Below are positions 25,384 through 34,783 of a stretch of 61,093 nt of DNA, piece after piece. Source of the DNA: Pseudomonas sp. Root562 (GTDB lineage: Bacteria > Pseudomonadota > Gammaproteobacteria > Pseudomonadales > Pseudomonadaceae). Location: the NCBI RefSeq assembly GCF_001427125.1, contig NZ_LMGK01000025.1, positions 378,683 to 439,775 on the forward strand, in the 5' to 3' direction. The translations under genes were made by a program, and so were the position numbers. Below the pieces are notes generated by a model. That model saw only the letters and a list, made by a program, of their open reading frames with translations. It was not told the DNA's origin and made no database searches. Numbering within the stretch: position 1 is the stretch's first letter; the number at the start of each line of letters is the position of its first letter.

Positions 25384-26538
25384 ATGGGTATTGAACAGGA
25401 TGTTTATCCTGCGACCACCGTTCTGGTGGTCGATGACACGCCAGACAACTTGATGTTGATGGCCGATCTGCTCAAGGACAAATATCGGGTCAAGGCCGCC
25501 AACAGCGGCGAAACGGCGTTGCGCATACTGCAAAACAATCCACTGCCGGACCTGATCCTGCTCGACATCATGATGCCGGGGCTGTCCGGTCATGAGGTCG
25601 CACGCAAGCTGCAGCAAGACGCACGCACCCGCGACATCCCGATCATTTTCCTCACGGCACTGGCGTCATTGGAAAACGAAATCCACGGCCTGGAGTTGGG
25701 CGCGGTTGACTACATCACCAAGCCCATCAGTCCACCATTGGTCCTGGCTCGGGTGCAGACCCAACTGAAGATCAAGGCTGCGGCTGACTTCCTTCGCGAC
25801 CAGAATGAATTCCTCGAACAGGAGGTCCAGCGCCGCACTCGCGAGGTGGTGGCCATTCAGGATGTCACTATCCACGCCATGGCTTCGCTGGCCGAAACCC
25901 GCGACAACGAGACGGGCAACCATATCCGCCGCACCCAACACTACGTCAGGCTGCTGGCTGAATTGCTGCGCGATCATCCGCGTTTCAATCCAGTGCTCAA
26001 CGATGACAGCATCCGCCAGTTGTTCAGGTCGGCGCCGCTGCACGATATCGGCAAGATCGGCATTCCTGATCACATCCTGCTCAAACCGGGGCGGTTCACT
26101 GCGGATGAATTTGAAATCATGAAGACCCACACCACGTTGGGCCGCGACGCTATTCAGCGTGCCGAGGACCAGTTGGGGCTTTCAGTGGACTTTCTGCGCG
26201 TGGCCAAGGAAATCGCCTACAGCCACCAGGAAAAGTGGGACGGCAGCGGCTATCCGCAGGGATTGGTCGGCGAAGAAATTCCAGTCAGTGCCCGGTTGAT
26301 GGCGGTGGCGGACGTTTATGACGCGTTGATCAGTCGTCGTGTATACAAGGCCGGAATGCCGCACGAGCAGGCCGTGGAGATCATTCGTCAGGGGCGCGCG
26401 AGCCACTTCGATCCTGACGTGTGCGATGCCTTCCTTGCCAATGCCGAGCAGTTCCATGCCATTGCCGAGCGGTTTACGGACAGCGATCAGGACATGACCA
26501 GGCTGGCCGACCTGCAACGCCTTTCGCAAAAGCCCTGA
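25384..26538 (+). CDS. Response regulator with HD-GYP phosphodiesterase domain
   Basis: A 384-residue two-domain protein. The receiver domain (residues 12-130) has phosphoacceptor D61 in LILLDIMMPG. The HD-GYP output (about 165-360) has LHDIGKIGIPDH (H220, D221) and the full GYP signature (289-291), so c-di-GMP hydrolysis is expected. A short coiled linker lies between them. GCGGAG precedes ATG 25384; earlier in-frame starts are possible. The large hybrid kinase follows after 38 bases and is the obvious partner. Confidence 0.9.
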   Translation: MGIEQDVYPATTVLVVDDTPDNLMLMADLLKDKYRVKAANSGETALRILQNNPLPDLILLDIMMPGLSGHEVARKLQQDARTRDIPIIFLTALASLENEIHGLELGAVDYITKPISPPLVLARVQTQLKIKAAADFLRDQNEFLEQEVQRRTREVVAIQDVTIHAMASLAETRDNETGNHIRRTQHYVRLLAELLRDHPRFNPVLNDDSIRQLFRSAPLHDIGKIGIPDHILLKPGRFTADEFEIMKTHTTLGRDAIQRAEDQLGLSVDFLRVAKEIAYSHQEKWDGSGYPQGLVGEEIPVSARLMAVADVYDALISRRVYKAGMPHEQAVEIIRQGRASHFDPDVCDAFLANAEQFHAIAERFTDSDQDMTRLADLQRLSQKP

Positions 26539-26576
26539 GCGGTGAACACGTCGGTTTTTCATTAACGGGAATTGCC

Positions 26577-29500
26577 ATGACCAGAGTGCTCGCGCTGCTG
26601 GAACGTCTGCCGCTTCGCATCAAATTGATCCTCGGCTTCGGGACATTAGGGGCGCTGGTTCTGATACTCGGCGTGCAAAGCCTGCGTGCCCAAGACTTGT
26701 TGAAAGCCGATATGCAGAGGCTGTACCGGCAAGAGTTGGCGGGCATCGAACCGCTGCAGGAAGCGAGAGTGCTGATGCCGCATCTCGTACAGGGATTGCA
26801 GCATGCCGTCGATGGCGGCAATGAAGTTGTTCGTAGCAAGGGCGTCACGCAATTTCGCGAGTCTCGGCAACATCTGCAAGAAGCGCTGCTGCAAATCCAA
26901 CCGACCCTCTGGCGCCAGGAGAACCAGGAGCGGTTCGCCACATTCGAGATTTTGCTGAAGCGTTTACTGCACGACGGTGAGACCGCACTGGAACTGGCGA
27001 GTGCCGGGGATCAAGTGCAAGCCACTCGACTGATCAATAGTGTCGTGTTCCAAAGCCTGGATGAGCGCGCAGACGACTTGCTCAAACAAGTGGCGAGCGT
27101 CAAACAGGCCTCCATTCATGACACGGCCAAACAGATCGCCGAATCCGCCGGGCGCAGTACCCGGCTCACTTATGTGTTGCTGTTCGGTGGCCTGGCACTG
27201 GCGTGGTTGATGGGTTGGTTGATCAGCCGCTCGATTCGCCTGCCTCTCTACCAGGTTCGCGCCGCCGTAGACGAACTGACCGCCGGCCACCTGGATGGGA
27301 CGATCCCCCACACCGATCTGCAAAATGAAACGGGGGATCTGGCGCGTGCCATCGCGACGCTGCAAACCGAGTCGCAACAATTGGAGCGCCAACGCTGGGT
27401 CAAGGCGCAAACCGAGCAGTTGCAGGCCGATTTGCCGCAAGCGGAAACGCCACGCGAGCTGACACAGGTCTTTTTGCGGCATATGGCGAGCATGTTGGGT
27501 GTATGCCGGGGCGTGCTCTATAGCGTGCAAGAGCAGGATGAAAGCCTGCAACTGATTGGCAGCTACGCGACCGATCCTGATTACCCGCCGGCGCCGACGG
27601 TGATGATGGGAGCCGGCCTGTTGGGGCAATGCGCGCTGGATCGGGCGCCGCGTGAATTGCAGGGACTTGGCCAGTCGCTGGGACGCTTGCATTCGCAGTT
27701 GGGTGAAGTGCCGGCCAGCTATCTGCTGGTTCAGCCGGTATTACGCGGTGAACGTTTGCTCGGCGTGCTCGAACTGGCAGGTCATCAACCGCTGGGGCCT
27801 CGTGAACAGGCGTTATTACAGGAGGCCATGCCGCGCCTCGCCGGTGCCATGGCGGTGATGGAACGTAATCTGGCGGTGCAATCCTTGTTGATCGAAACTC
27901 GTCGCCAGGCTGATGAAATGGGTGAGCAGGCCTTGCGCCTGGAGCTGCAATCGCAGGAACTGGAAAAGCAACAGAGCGCCTTGCGCGCCACCAAGGCCTG
28001 GTATCGGGCGATCCTCGAGGCCGCGCCGGACGGCATGATCGTCATCAATGCCGAAGGCGCAATCCTGATGACCAATCCGCAATTGGACACGCTGTTCGGT
28101 TATGCCCCGGGCGAGTTGGTGGGCGAGTCCATCGAGCGCCTGGTGCCTGAAGCCGCACGCGGGCGGCATGTGAGTTTGCGCGATGGCTTCATTGCCCATG
28201 GCAGCACCCGGCAGATGGGCGCCAAGCTGGAGGATCTCATGGGCCTTCGCAAGGACGGCAACCTGTTTTCCGTAGAGATCGGCCTGTCGCACTTGCCGCT
28301 GCTGGAAGGTCGTGGCACGTGCATATGCGCTTCGGTTCGCGATGTCAGCGAGCGTCGGCAAATGCAAGCGGCGCTCAAGTCCAGCGAAACGCAGTTGCGT
28401 GCGGTATTGGACAGCAGCCCGGTGGCCATGCTGATCCGTGACGATGAGGGGCGCCTGAGTTACTGCAACCCGGAGCTGGAGGGCCTGTTTGGCGTCGACC
28501 GCGAGCAATTGGGCGAAATGGATGAAAGTCAGTTCTGGTGCGATGCGCAAGCACGCGGGCGCTTCCTGGACGCCGCCGCCAGGGGCGCGGTTTTGAACTT
28601 CGAGGCCAGTCTGCAGCGCGATGGAGGAGAACGTTTCGAGGTCTTGCTCTCGGCTGTTCCTTTGACGCTGGGTGAGCGCCGCATCAGCGCCAGTTGGTAT
28701 TACGACATCACCGATCGCAAGGCCGCCGAGGCACATGTGCAGCACGCCCGGGAAATCGCCGAAGAGGCGACACGGGCCAAGAGTGAATTCCTCGCCAACA
28801 TGAGCCATGAGATCCGCACACCGATGAACGCCATTATCGGCATGAGTCATCTGGCCCTGCGCACCGATCTGGACAACCGGCAACGCAACTACATTGTGAA
28901 GGTGCATCGCTCGGCGGAAAGCCTGCTGGGGATCATCAACGACATCCTCGATTTCTCCAAGATCGAGGCTGGCAGGATGGACCTGGAACTCATTCCATTC
29001 CGCCTCGAAGACGTGCTGGAGAACTTCACCAACGTGGTGGGCCTGAAGGCCGAGGACAAAGGCCTGGAGCTGCTCTACAGCACGGTCGCCGATTTGCCGA
29101 CCGCGCTGATTGGCGACCCGTTGCGCCTCGGCCAAGTCCTGGCCAACCTGGGCAACAACGCGACGAAGTTCACTGAACAGGGTGAAATTGTGTTGGGCAT
29201 CGAGCGCCTGGGAACTGCCGAGGGCAAGGTCGAACTGCACTTCTGGGTGCGCGACACCGGTATCGGCATGAGCGAAGAGCAATGCCAGCGAATTTTTCAG
29301 TCGTTCATGCAGGCCGACAGTTCTACAACGCGCAAGTACGGCGGCACAGGCCTGGGCCTGGCGATTTCCAAGCGTCTGGTGGAAATGATGGAGGGACGTA
29401 TCTGGGTCGAGAGCGCACTGGGCAGCGGTTCGACGTTTCACTTTTGCGTACGTCTGGGCGTACAGGCAAATGCCCCTGCGCGACGGATGTTCACCGCCGA

Positions 29501-31019
29501 TGAATTGCTGGGTATCCGCGTGTTGGTGGTCGATGACAACGCCAGTGCCCGGGAGATTCTTTCGGGCATGGCGCACAGCTTCGGTGTCGAAGTGGACGTC
29601 GCCGAAAGTGGTCGCATGGCCCTGCGCATGCTGGCGCAGGCCGAGAAGAATTCGTTGCCCTTCGATGTCGTTCTGATGGACTGGCGGATGCCGGGCATGG
29701 ATGGCGTCGAGACGGTCCGCCAGATGCGTTCGGCCAATCTGGCGCGTACACCGTCAGTCATCATGGTCACGGCACTCGACCGCGAGGAGTTGCTTGAACA
29801 GGCCAGGCGCGAGCACGTGCAACTGCCGGTGGTACTGACCAAACCGGTCACTCCCTCCACCTTGCTCGAAGCCATAGGCAGCGTGTTCGGCAAACTGCCG
29901 CAAACCGGCACACGCGCCAGTGAACGCAGCGAGCAGAGCGCTGACAATATCGCACGCTTGAAAGGCGCGCGGCTGCTGTTGGTGGAGGACAATGAGCTGA
30001 ACCGGGAGCTGGCGTGCGACTTGTTGCAAGAGGCCGGCATAACGCTGGAACTGGCTTTTGATGGTCAACAGGCACTTGATCTGCTGGCACGCGACAGCGA
30101 TTTCGACGGTGTGCTGATGGACTGCCAGATGCCGGTAATGGACGGCTATACCGCGACCCGCCGGATTCGTCAGCAGTCGCACCTGGCCGCACTACCGATC
30201 ATCGCCATGACCGCCGACGCCATGACCGGAGACCGCGAACGCGCCCTCGCCTGCGGCATGAATGACCACCTGACCAAGCCATTGGACGTCGAGGCCATGT
30301 TCGCCACGTTGGCCGGCTGGATCAAACCAAGGCGCGGTCGTCGAGGCCGGGAGCAGGAGGTGAACGATCCCGAAACATCCGAACAGTTGCCCGCTGAGCT
30401 TGAAGGTATCGATCAGGTCGCAGGATTAGCCGCCTGTTCAGGCAAGCGCGCCCTTTACCTGCGGCTATTGCGCACATTCCATGCAGCCCAGATCAGCTTT
30501 GTCGAGCAGTTCCAGGCAGCCCTCGCCGACACCGATCCGGCCGCGGCCATGCGCGCGGCTCATACCCTGCGCGGTTGCGCCGGCAACATTGGGGCCAAGG
30601 CTTTAGCGCAGACCGCTGCGCAGTTGGAGCAAGCCTGCCGGGCTGGCGAAACGAGTAGTGTCGTGCAGAGCCATTTGGCTGAGGTGCAACAATGCTTGAT
30701 GCCGGTGTTGAACGCGCTTGCTCGTCTTGGCGCAGCCAGTCCACCGATTGCGCAGCAGGCGTCTCAACCCTCAACGGAGCTCAAGCAGCAGCTCACTCGG
30801 CTCGGGCAATTATTGGCTGAGAGCGACACCGCCGCCTTTGAAGCGCTCGAGGAGATCCGTCGGTTGGCGCTCGATGTCGCACTGGCCAAGCGCCTGAGCC
30901 GGGTGGCGCATGAGCTTGAACGCTTTGACTTTGACCGGGCCTTGGCGTTGTTGCAAAGCGAAGTCAAACTATCCATCGATGACAGTCAGCTGGGGAGTTT
31001 TGGGGGAAGCCAACTTTAA
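26577..31019 (+). CDS. Hybrid sensor histidine kinase, multi-domain (PAS-PAS-HK-REC-REC-Hpt)
   Basis: A 1480-residue inner-membrane kinase. Order: membrane helix (about 15-35), a periplasmic helical sensor (35-195), a second helix (197-215), HAMP, a GAF-like domain (about 290-425), coiled coil, PAS 1 (470-590), PAS 2 (about 600-715), HisKA with H744 in SHEIRTPMNAIIG, HATPase, receiver 1 with D1035 in LMDWRMPG, receiver 2 with D1182 in LMDCQMPVMDG, and an Hpt domain with H1329 in AHTLRGCAGNIG. It forms a complete phosphorelay in one protein. The HD-GYP regulator just upstream is the likely final target. ATG 26577 follows CGGGA. Confidence 0.92.
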   Translation: MTRVLALLERLPLRIKLILGFGTLGALVLILGVQSLRAQDLLKADMQRLYRQELAGIEPLQEARVLMPHLVQGLQHAVDGGNEVVRSKGVTQFRESRQHLQEALLQIQPTLWRQENQERFATFEILLKRLLHDGETALELASAGDQVQATRLINSVVFQSLDERADDLLKQVASVKQASIHDTAKQIAESAGRSTRLTYVLLFGGLALAWLMGWLISRSIRLPLYQVRAAVDELTAGHLDGTIPHTDLQNETGDLARAIATLQTESQQLERQRWVKAQTEQLQADLPQAETPRELTQVFLRHMASMLGVCRGVLYSVQEQDESLQLIGSYATDPDYPPAPTVMMGAGLLGQCALDRAPRELQGLGQSLGRLHSQLGEVPASYLLVQPVLRGERLLGVLELAGHQPLGPREQALLQEAMPRLAGAMAVMERNLAVQSLLIETRRQADEMGEQALRLELQSQELEKQQSALRATKAWYRAILEAAPDGMIVINAEGAILMTNPQLDTLFGYAPGELVGESIERLVPEAARGRHVSLRDGFIAHGSTRQMGAKLEDLMGLRKDGNLFSVEIGLSHLPLLEGRGTCICASVRDVSERRQMQAALKSSETQLRAVLDSSPVAMLIRDDEGRLSYCNPELEGLFGVDREQLGEMDESQFWCDAQARGRFLDAAARGAVLNFEASLQRDGGERFEVLLSAVPLTLGERRISASWYYDITDRKAAEAHVQHAREIAEEATRAKSEFLANMSHEIRTPMNAIIGMSHLALRTDLDNRQRNYIVKVHRSAESLLGIINDILDFSKIEAGRMDLELIPFRLEDVLENFTNVVGLKAEDKGLELLYSTVADLPTALIGDPLRLGQVLANLGNNATKFTEQGEIVLGIERLGTAEGKVELHFWVRDTGIGMSEEQCQRIFQSFMQADSSTTRKYGGTGLGLAISKRLVEMMEGRIWVESALGSGSTFHFCVRLGVQANAPARRMFTADELLGIRVLVVDDNASAREILSGMAHSFGVEVDVAESGRMALRMLAQAEKNSLPFDVVLMDWRMPGMDGVETVRQMRSANLARTPSVIMVTALDREELLEQARREHVQLPVVLTKPVTPSTLLEAIGSVFGKLPQTGTRASERSEQSADNIARLKGARLLLVEDNELNRELACDLLQEAGITLELAFDGQQALDLLARDSDFDGVLMDCQMPVMDGYTATRRIRQQSHLAALPIIAMTADAMTGDRERALACGMNDHLTKPLDVEAMFATLAGWIKPRRGRRGREQEVNDPETSEQLPAELEGIDQVAGLAACSGKRALYLRLLRTFHAAQISFVEQFQAALADTDPAAAMRAAHTLRGCAGNIGAKALAQTAAQLEQACRAGETSSVVQSHLAEVQQCLMPVLNALARLGAASPPIAQQASQPSTELKQQLTRLGQLLAESDTAAFEALEEIRRLALDVALAKRLSRVAHELERFDFDRALALLQSEVKLSIDDSQLGSFGGSQL

Positions 31020-31049
31020 TTTGGAAAACATCTCGCGGGAGTAACCACC

Positions 31050-31493
31050 ATGTTCCTCGCTCAAGAAAACCTGATAGCCCTGGCTTTTGCCGGGTTCTTT
31101 TGCACAGCCGCGTGCGCACAAACGCCAGCAGATACCAACCCGCCGCCGGCGATTCTGCCCCTGGAATCCGAAACAGCACCCGAACTGATTGCCTACCCCC
31201 CGCTTGCCGAGCCGCTCGCACGTGGTGTTGTGATCATCCAGTATCGAGCGGCGCACGCCAGGATTATGCCGGTCTTTGGTAAAGCGGCGGCTGATGTATC
31301 GCCTCGGCTGAGTCATCTGCACGTGACCGTCGACGACTGGAAAGGTACATGGGCGCACACCAGTGAAGACCCGATCATTCTGGTTGGGCTTACGCCCGGG
31401 CCTCACAAGGTTCTGCTCGAGGTCGCCGATCCGACGCACAGGGTCCTGACCAGTACGACGGTGAATTTTACCGTCCCGCCGAAGAAACCGTAG
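31050..31493 (+). CDS. DUF6130 family exported protein
   Basis: This 147-residue protein has a signal peptide (LIALAFAGFFCTAACAQ). The core has RLSHLHVTVDDW, DPIILVGLTPGPHKVLLEVAD and a final beta strand TVNFTVPP, the DUF6130 pattern. GGGAG precedes ATG. It follows the hybrid kinase by 30 bases and may share its transcript. Function is unknown; an Ig-like fold is plausible. Confidence 0.75.
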   Translation: MFLAQENLIALAFAGFFCTAACAQTPADTNPPPAILPLESETAPELIAYPPLAEPLARGVVIIQYRAAHARIMPVFGKAAADVSPRLSHLHVTVDDWKGTWAHTSEDPIILVGLTPGPHKVLLEVADPTHRVLTSTTVNFTVPPKKP

Positions 31494-31496
31494 CGG

Positions 31497-31520
31497 TCAG
31501 GGCCGGGCTGCCGGCCCTGA
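31497..31520. terminator. Hairpin between convergent genes
   Basis: TCAGGGCCGG pairs perfectly with CCGGCCCTGA across a four-base loop. There is no T-run, so it may be a transcription-end hairpin that works with Rho or protects 3' ends. It sits exactly between the DUF6130 stop and the minus-strand dehydrogenase stop. Confidence 0.6.
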
Positions 31521-31523
31521 TGC

Positions 31524-32522
31524 TCAACCCTGCTTCAAGGCGCCGTCGAATGCCGGTGTCAACCCCGACAACGCCAGCTTGCGAACGAAATCGCCGAGTC
31601 GCTGTTGCTTGTAGGCGTCCACGTCGAGGTCTCGGTAATCATAGAAACCCTGACCATCGCGCAAGCCATTGCGGCCGTTTTGCATGTTGTCGGCGATCAC
31701 CTGTGGCGACTCGAAACGCGGTGCCAGCGCCCCGCTCAGATAACGCGAGGCATAGTAGAGAATATCGCCGCCGCCCCAGTCGATGAACTCCAACAGCCCG
31801 AGTACCGAGAAGCGCAAGCCAAAACCGACACGCACTGCGGTGTCGATATCCTCTGCGCTGGCCACGCCCTCTTCCACCATCCGTGCAGCTTCGTTCATCG
31901 CCAGCGCCTGGATGCGCGGCACGATGTAGCCGGCCACCGGATTGCACACCACGGGCACCTTGCCAATGCGCTTGAGCAATTGCAGCAGGCGTTCGACCAT
32001 CTGCGGGCAGGTCGCTGCGCTGCGGCTGACTTCCACCAGCGGCATCAAGTAGGCCGGGTTCAACCAGTGCGCGTTCACAAAGCGTTGTGGCTGACAGACC
32101 ATTTCGCTCAACTCGGTGACCAGAAAGGTCGAGGTCGTAGACGCGATGATGGCCGACGCCGGAACATGCTCGCTGACCCAGGCGAAGGTCTGCTGCTTGA
32201 CCGCGATGACTTCCGGCACGGCTTCGAACACCAGGTCGCACAGGCGCAATGTCGCTGCGGCCCCGGACCGGCATTGCAACTTCAATCGGCAAAGCGCGAT
32301 GTCCGCCTGCTCCGGTTGGAGCACGCCCAGGCGTACCAGCGTTTGCAGTTCCCCGCGGATATTGTTGCGTACACGCTCGAAGTAAACGTGACGCTCTGCC
32401 TCGGCGCGATCCTTGATATCGATGAGGGTGACCGGCAGGCCCGCATGAATGAACGCCAGGGCAATGCCCTCGCCCATCCGCCCGGCACCGACCACGCTGA
32501 CATGCGGCAACGGGGCGTTCAT
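31524..32522 (-). CDS. 3-hydroxyacyl-CoA dehydrogenase-family enzyme
   Basis: A 332-residue NAD-dependent dehydrogenase. The Rossmann loop VVGAGRMGEGIALAF (residues 9-24), ASTTSTFLVTEL (about 127-138) and the catalytic His in NAHWLNPAYLMPLVEV place it with hydroxyacyl-CoA/L-carnitine/gulonate dehydrogenases rather than fatty-acid FadB. Its stop-start with the octopine-type gene overlaps one base, so they are co-translated. Probable role: a second oxidation in the catabolism of an opine-like or hydroxy-acid compound; the substrate is inferred. Confidence 0.82.
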   Translation of the reverse strand: MNAPLPHVSVVGAGRMGEGIALAFIHAGLPVTLIDIKDRAEAERHVYFERVRNNIRGELQTLVRLGVLQPEQADIALCRLKLQCRSGAAATLRLCDLVFEAVPEVIAVKQQTFAWVSEHVPASAIIASTTSTFLVTELSEMVCQPQRFVNAHWLNPAYLMPLVEVSRSAATCPQMVERLLQLLKRIGKVPVVCNPVAGYIVPRIQALAMNEAARMVEEGVASAEDIDTAVRVGFGLRFSVLGLLEFIDWGGGDILYYASRYLSGALAPRFESPQVIADNMQNGRNGLRDGQGFYDYRDLDVDAYKQQRLGDFVRKLALSGLTPAFDGALKQG

Positions 32523-33628
32523 CAGTTAAAACCCTTGGTCAGCAGTTCGGTCATTTGCACCCGGTCAAGCTTGGCCAGACCGAGATTTTCCAGGGTGCGG
32601 CCCTCGGCGTAAAGATCACGCTCGGCAACCACCGAGGCAATGCTCAGCAAGCCCCGCGCCACCGGGGTCGGCACACCGGCCCAGCGCCCCACGGACACCA
32701 GGAAAGACAGGCCCAGGCGAGTGTCTTCGAGCATGTAGCGGTGTTTCTGCAGGTCGATGTCTTCGCGCCAGTCGCAGCTGTCGGTCAGCTTGCCGTGGGC
32801 GCCGCGACCGTACATCCACTCGTCGCCTTCGTGGGTGTTGTAGTGGTCGGCCAAGGGGAAATGCGGCGCGCCATAAGTCAGGGCTTCGCGTACGGCCATG
32901 CGTTCGGCGTCGAGCTGGTTGGTCACGCGGCGAATCGACGGTTGGGTGCCTTCGTTGTGAATGTCCCAGGCTTCGAAGTGCTCCAGAGGACCGGCGTTCA
33001 TCATGATCAACGGCGGGTGGATGATGGGACCGGCGTTCATCAACGCGCCGCTGAGGGCGTCTTCGATCGGCTCCACGCTCGGGTAGGCCTCACGCAATAC
33101 CGCGAAGGCATGCCCGGACAGATTGCTCGGGAATACGCCGGTCGGCAGGCGCGTGGCGTAGCCACTGATCACCAGGTCACTGGCGCCATGCTTGCGCACC
33201 AGGTACGGCAGCGTACCGGTTTCGGCGAAGGCGACTTTGCTTTGGTTGCCCGCTTCGGCCATGGCCTTGGCGAACACGTAGCTGCCGAACGTGCCCGGTG
33301 GCAAAAACACCACCTGACCGTCGTGCAGGTGTGGCGCTACATGTTTGGCCAGGTCTTCGTGGGAGGTCGACGGCAGCGGAATAATCACCAGTTGCGCATC
33401 GCCCAGGGCTTCGGCCAGGTCATCGGTCAACGACAGCTTGTCGCCCTGCTTTCCCACGGATAACTGGCGAGTGCCCCGATAGTCCTTGATGGTCAGGCTG
33501 CCAATGCCCTGCAATTCCTTGAGCGCGGCGCTGTCACGACGCCACAGGCGGGTTTGATGTCCCTTTTCAGCCATTTCAACAGCAGCGGCGTAACAGCCAT
33601 GTCCACCACCCAGCACCGTAATATTCAT
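32522..33628 (-). CDS. NAD/NADP octopine/nopaline dehydrogenase-family enzyme
   Basis: This 368-residue enzyme has an N-terminal Rossmann loop (TVLGGGHGCYAAAVEMAEKG) and the all-helical C-terminal octopine dehydrogenase domain (HPPLIMMNAGPLEHFEAWD, where the His-Asp/Glu dyad lies). The family oxidises N-(carboxyalkyl)amino acids such as octopine to an amino acid and a 2-keto acid. The gene leads the last two-gene piece of a cluster and starts behind a GAGGAG site that sits inside a 27-base hairpin. Given the porin, importer and AraC gene upstream, catabolism is likelier than synthesis. Confidence 0.85.
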   Translation of the reverse strand: MNITVLGGGHGCYAAAVEMAEKGHQTRLWRRDSAALKELQGIGSLTIKDYRGTRQLSVGKQGDKLSLTDDLAEALGDAQLVIIPLPSTSHEDLAKHVAPHLHDGQVVFLPPGTFGSYVFAKAMAEAGNQSKVAFAETGTLPYLVRKHGASDLVISGYATRLPTGVFPSNLSGHAFAVLREAYPSVEPIEDALSGALMNAGPIIHPPLIMMNAGPLEHFEAWDIHNEGTQPSIRRVTNQLDAERMAVREALTYGAPHFPLADHYNTHEGDEWMYGRGAHGKLTDSCDWREDIDLQKHRYMLEDTRLGLSFLVSVGRWAGVPTPVARGLLSIASVVAERDLYAEGRTLENLGLAKLDRVQMTELLTKGFN

Positions 33629-33655
33629 CGAGTCACTCCTCTTGTAAGTGACTCG
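33629..33655 (-). promoter_or_regulatory. Hairpin covering the ribosome site of the octopine-type gene
   Basis: On the mRNA strand CGAGTCACT pairs perfectly with AGTGACTCG (9 bp) around a nine-base loop TACAAGAGG. The ATG follows directly. The Shine-Dalgarno AAGAGGAG lies partly in the loop and partly in the stem, so the hairpin could restrain translation until something opens it. Confidence 0.6.
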
Positions 33656-33723
33656 ATGCTATCGAGCCGGGCTGCCGCGCACTTACCCGATTGCGCAGCC
33701 GCGTTACGGATTGCGCAGAAGTC

Positions 33724-34698
33724 TCAATGCTTGCGTCGCCGCAGGGTGTCCGACGGCAAGCAGCCGTAGCGATGCCGATAGGCCGTGGAAAAGTGCCCGA
33801 AACTGTTGATGCCGTGGCGCAACAGGATATCGGTGACGGTTTCACCGTCCCGGCCCTGCTTCAGCGATTCATGGATCACCGCCAGGCGCCGGTCACGGAT
33901 GTACTCCACCGGCGCTTGCTGCAGAAACTGCCTGAAGCCGTTTTGCAAGGTGCGCACCGAAACGCCACACAGCTCGCTCAGGGTGGCCAGGCTGATCGGT
34001 GCATCGAGGTGCGCCTCGATGTAGTCCCGGGCCTTCTTCACGTGATGCGGCAGCGGCGCACGCTGGTCGAGCAAAAGGTCCGCGGAGTAGTTGTGCGGTA
34101 ACTGTGTCAGCAGCAATTGCATCAGGTATTCGGACAGCCCGCTGGCGAGGCGCGAACCGTCCACGCCATCGCCGTAGAGCCGGCAGATGTAGTCCAGCGT
34201 GTGATAGAGACTGACGACGCCGGCGCCCAGCGGGTCGACGCTGACATCGAAGATCACCGGCTGCCGCAGGCTGCGGCCGAGCAAGCGTTGCAGTTGGGTC
34301 TCCAGGGCATCTCGGTCGATGCGCAGGATCAGGTTGCGGCATTGCCCATCGGTGACGATGCGGCTTTGCGCGAACGGCGAGGACACGCTCAGGTAGCCCG
34401 ACTGCATCGCCGCGCTGCGCCGGCCGTGGGCCACTTCGCAATGGCCCTGCAAGGTAATGCGAAACAGGTATTGATCGGCAATGTCGCCGATGGTGATTTC
34501 CACCGGCGCGCCATAGCGCAAGTCGAGCAGCGCCGAATCACCGAAGAACACGCCGTTGAGCCGGGTCTGGATCGGCGCGTCACGCAGCACATTGAAGCTG
34601 TGCGGGCACAGGTAGTGGCTGACCTTGTCCTTGATCTCACGGTAATCGGCCGAGCTGAGCAGGCTGTGCCGTTCCAGCAGGTGTACGTCATTCAACAT
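33724..34698 (-). CDS. AraC-family regulator with AraC_binding_2-like sensor
   Basis: A 324-residue regulator: an N-terminal half resembling the AraC_binding_2 fold (LDLRYGAPVEITIGDIADQYLFRITLQGH) and a C-terminal double helix-turn-helix (PISLATLSELCGVSVRTLQNGFRQFL and the HGINSFGHFSTAYRHRYG pair). Start 34698 follows AGGAGG. It is in the middle of the opine-like cluster and all its neighbours are on the same strand, so it is probably their activator. Confidence 0.87.
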   Translation of the reverse strand: MLNDVHLLERHSLLSSADYREIKDKVSHYLCPHSFNVLRDAPIQTRLNGVFFGDSALLDLRYGAPVEITIGDIADQYLFRITLQGHCEVAHGRRSAAMQSGYLSVSSPFAQSRIVTDGQCRNLILRIDRDALETQLQRLLGRSLRQPVIFDVSVDPLGAGVVSLYHTLDYICRLYGDGVDGSRLASGLSEYLMQLLLTQLPHNYSADLLLDQRAPLPHHVKKARDYIEAHLDAPISLATLSELCGVSVRTLQNGFRQFLQQAPVEYIRDRRLAVIHESLKQGRDGETVTDILLRHGINSFGHFSTAYRHRYGCLPSDTLRRRKH

Positions 34699-34783
34699 CG
34701 AGGATCCTCCTGACCTGGAGCGCCAAGGCCCCGCTCCCGTCGAAAGGAGCGAGGCCGAGGCGCCGATCATGGACTATGACCGA

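Noticed and set aside
27816..29576. 586-codon minus-strand open frame inside the hybrid kinase
   Set aside because: Shadow of the plus-strand kinase, with no start site or domain.
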